DNA of 5,347 nt from JAAFHN01 sp031421855 (lineage in GTDB: Bacteria; Pseudomonadota; Gammaproteobacteria; Burkholderiales; Burkholderiaceae_C), in contig JANOPN010000062.1 of NCBI GenBank assembly GCA_031421855.1, positions 1 to 5,347 on the forward strand, read 5' to 3'. This document shows, in pieces, positions 5,346 to 5,347 of this stretch. The position numbers were made by a program, and so were the translations under genes. Each line of letters opens with the position of its first letter. Within the stretch, counting starts at the first letter, position 1. The notes below the pieces were generated by a model. The model saw nothing but the letters and a program-made list of their open reading frames with translations. It ran no database searches and was not told where the DNA came from.

Positions 5346-5347
5346 TG
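5345..5347 (+). other. ATG overlapping the protease stop codon (TGATG), possible next gene start
   Basis: The stop TGA (5343-5345) shares its last base with an ATG at 5345-5347, where the window ends. TGATG junctions often mark translationally coupled genes, but three bases cannot show whether a gene follows. Confidence 0.2.

Overview
The window is GC-rich, densely coded DNA that looks like a betaproteobacterial chromosome. A Burkholderiales/Comamonadaceae-type organism is my best guess, judged only from the flavour of the proteins (MoxR, Tas-like reductase, a large lipoprotein metalloprotease) and codon usage. That assignment is inference. I see no rRNA, tRNA, CRISPR array or transposase gene.

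Layout, left to right. (1) Positions 1-452 hold the 3' end of a MoxR-family AAA+ ATPase gene on the + strand. (2) Positions about 480-1227 hold a HicAB type II toxin-antitoxin locus: an operator-like palindrome (480-508), a hicA toxin gene (535-898) and an intact hicB antitoxin gene (895-1227) that overlaps the end of hicA by four bases. The hicA gene is broken by a 104-bp non-coding element (615-718) with 26-bp imperfect terminal inverted repeats and a 5-bp target duplication, ATTGA. Removing the element and one ATTGA copy restores an unbroken 84-residue HicA frame that ends exactly in the ATGA overlap with hicB. (3) Positions 1228-1367 are a convergent intergenic gap with a hairpin that may terminate hicB transcription. 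(4) Positions 1368-2438 on the - strand encode an aldo/keto reductase of the Tas type. (5) Positions 2439-2597 are a divergent promoter region with a candidate promoter and palindrome for the reductase. (6) Positions 2598-5345 on the + strand encode a 915-residue predicted lipoprotein with a metzincin-type zinc site. The last three bases of the window are an ATG overlapping its stop codon.

The genes do not form one pathway. MoxR, HicAB, the reductase and the protease look like four separate transcription units. The most interesting part is the toxin-antitoxin locus: a MITE-like insertion has removed or split the toxin, while the antitoxin gene and its probable autoregulatory operator remain intact.
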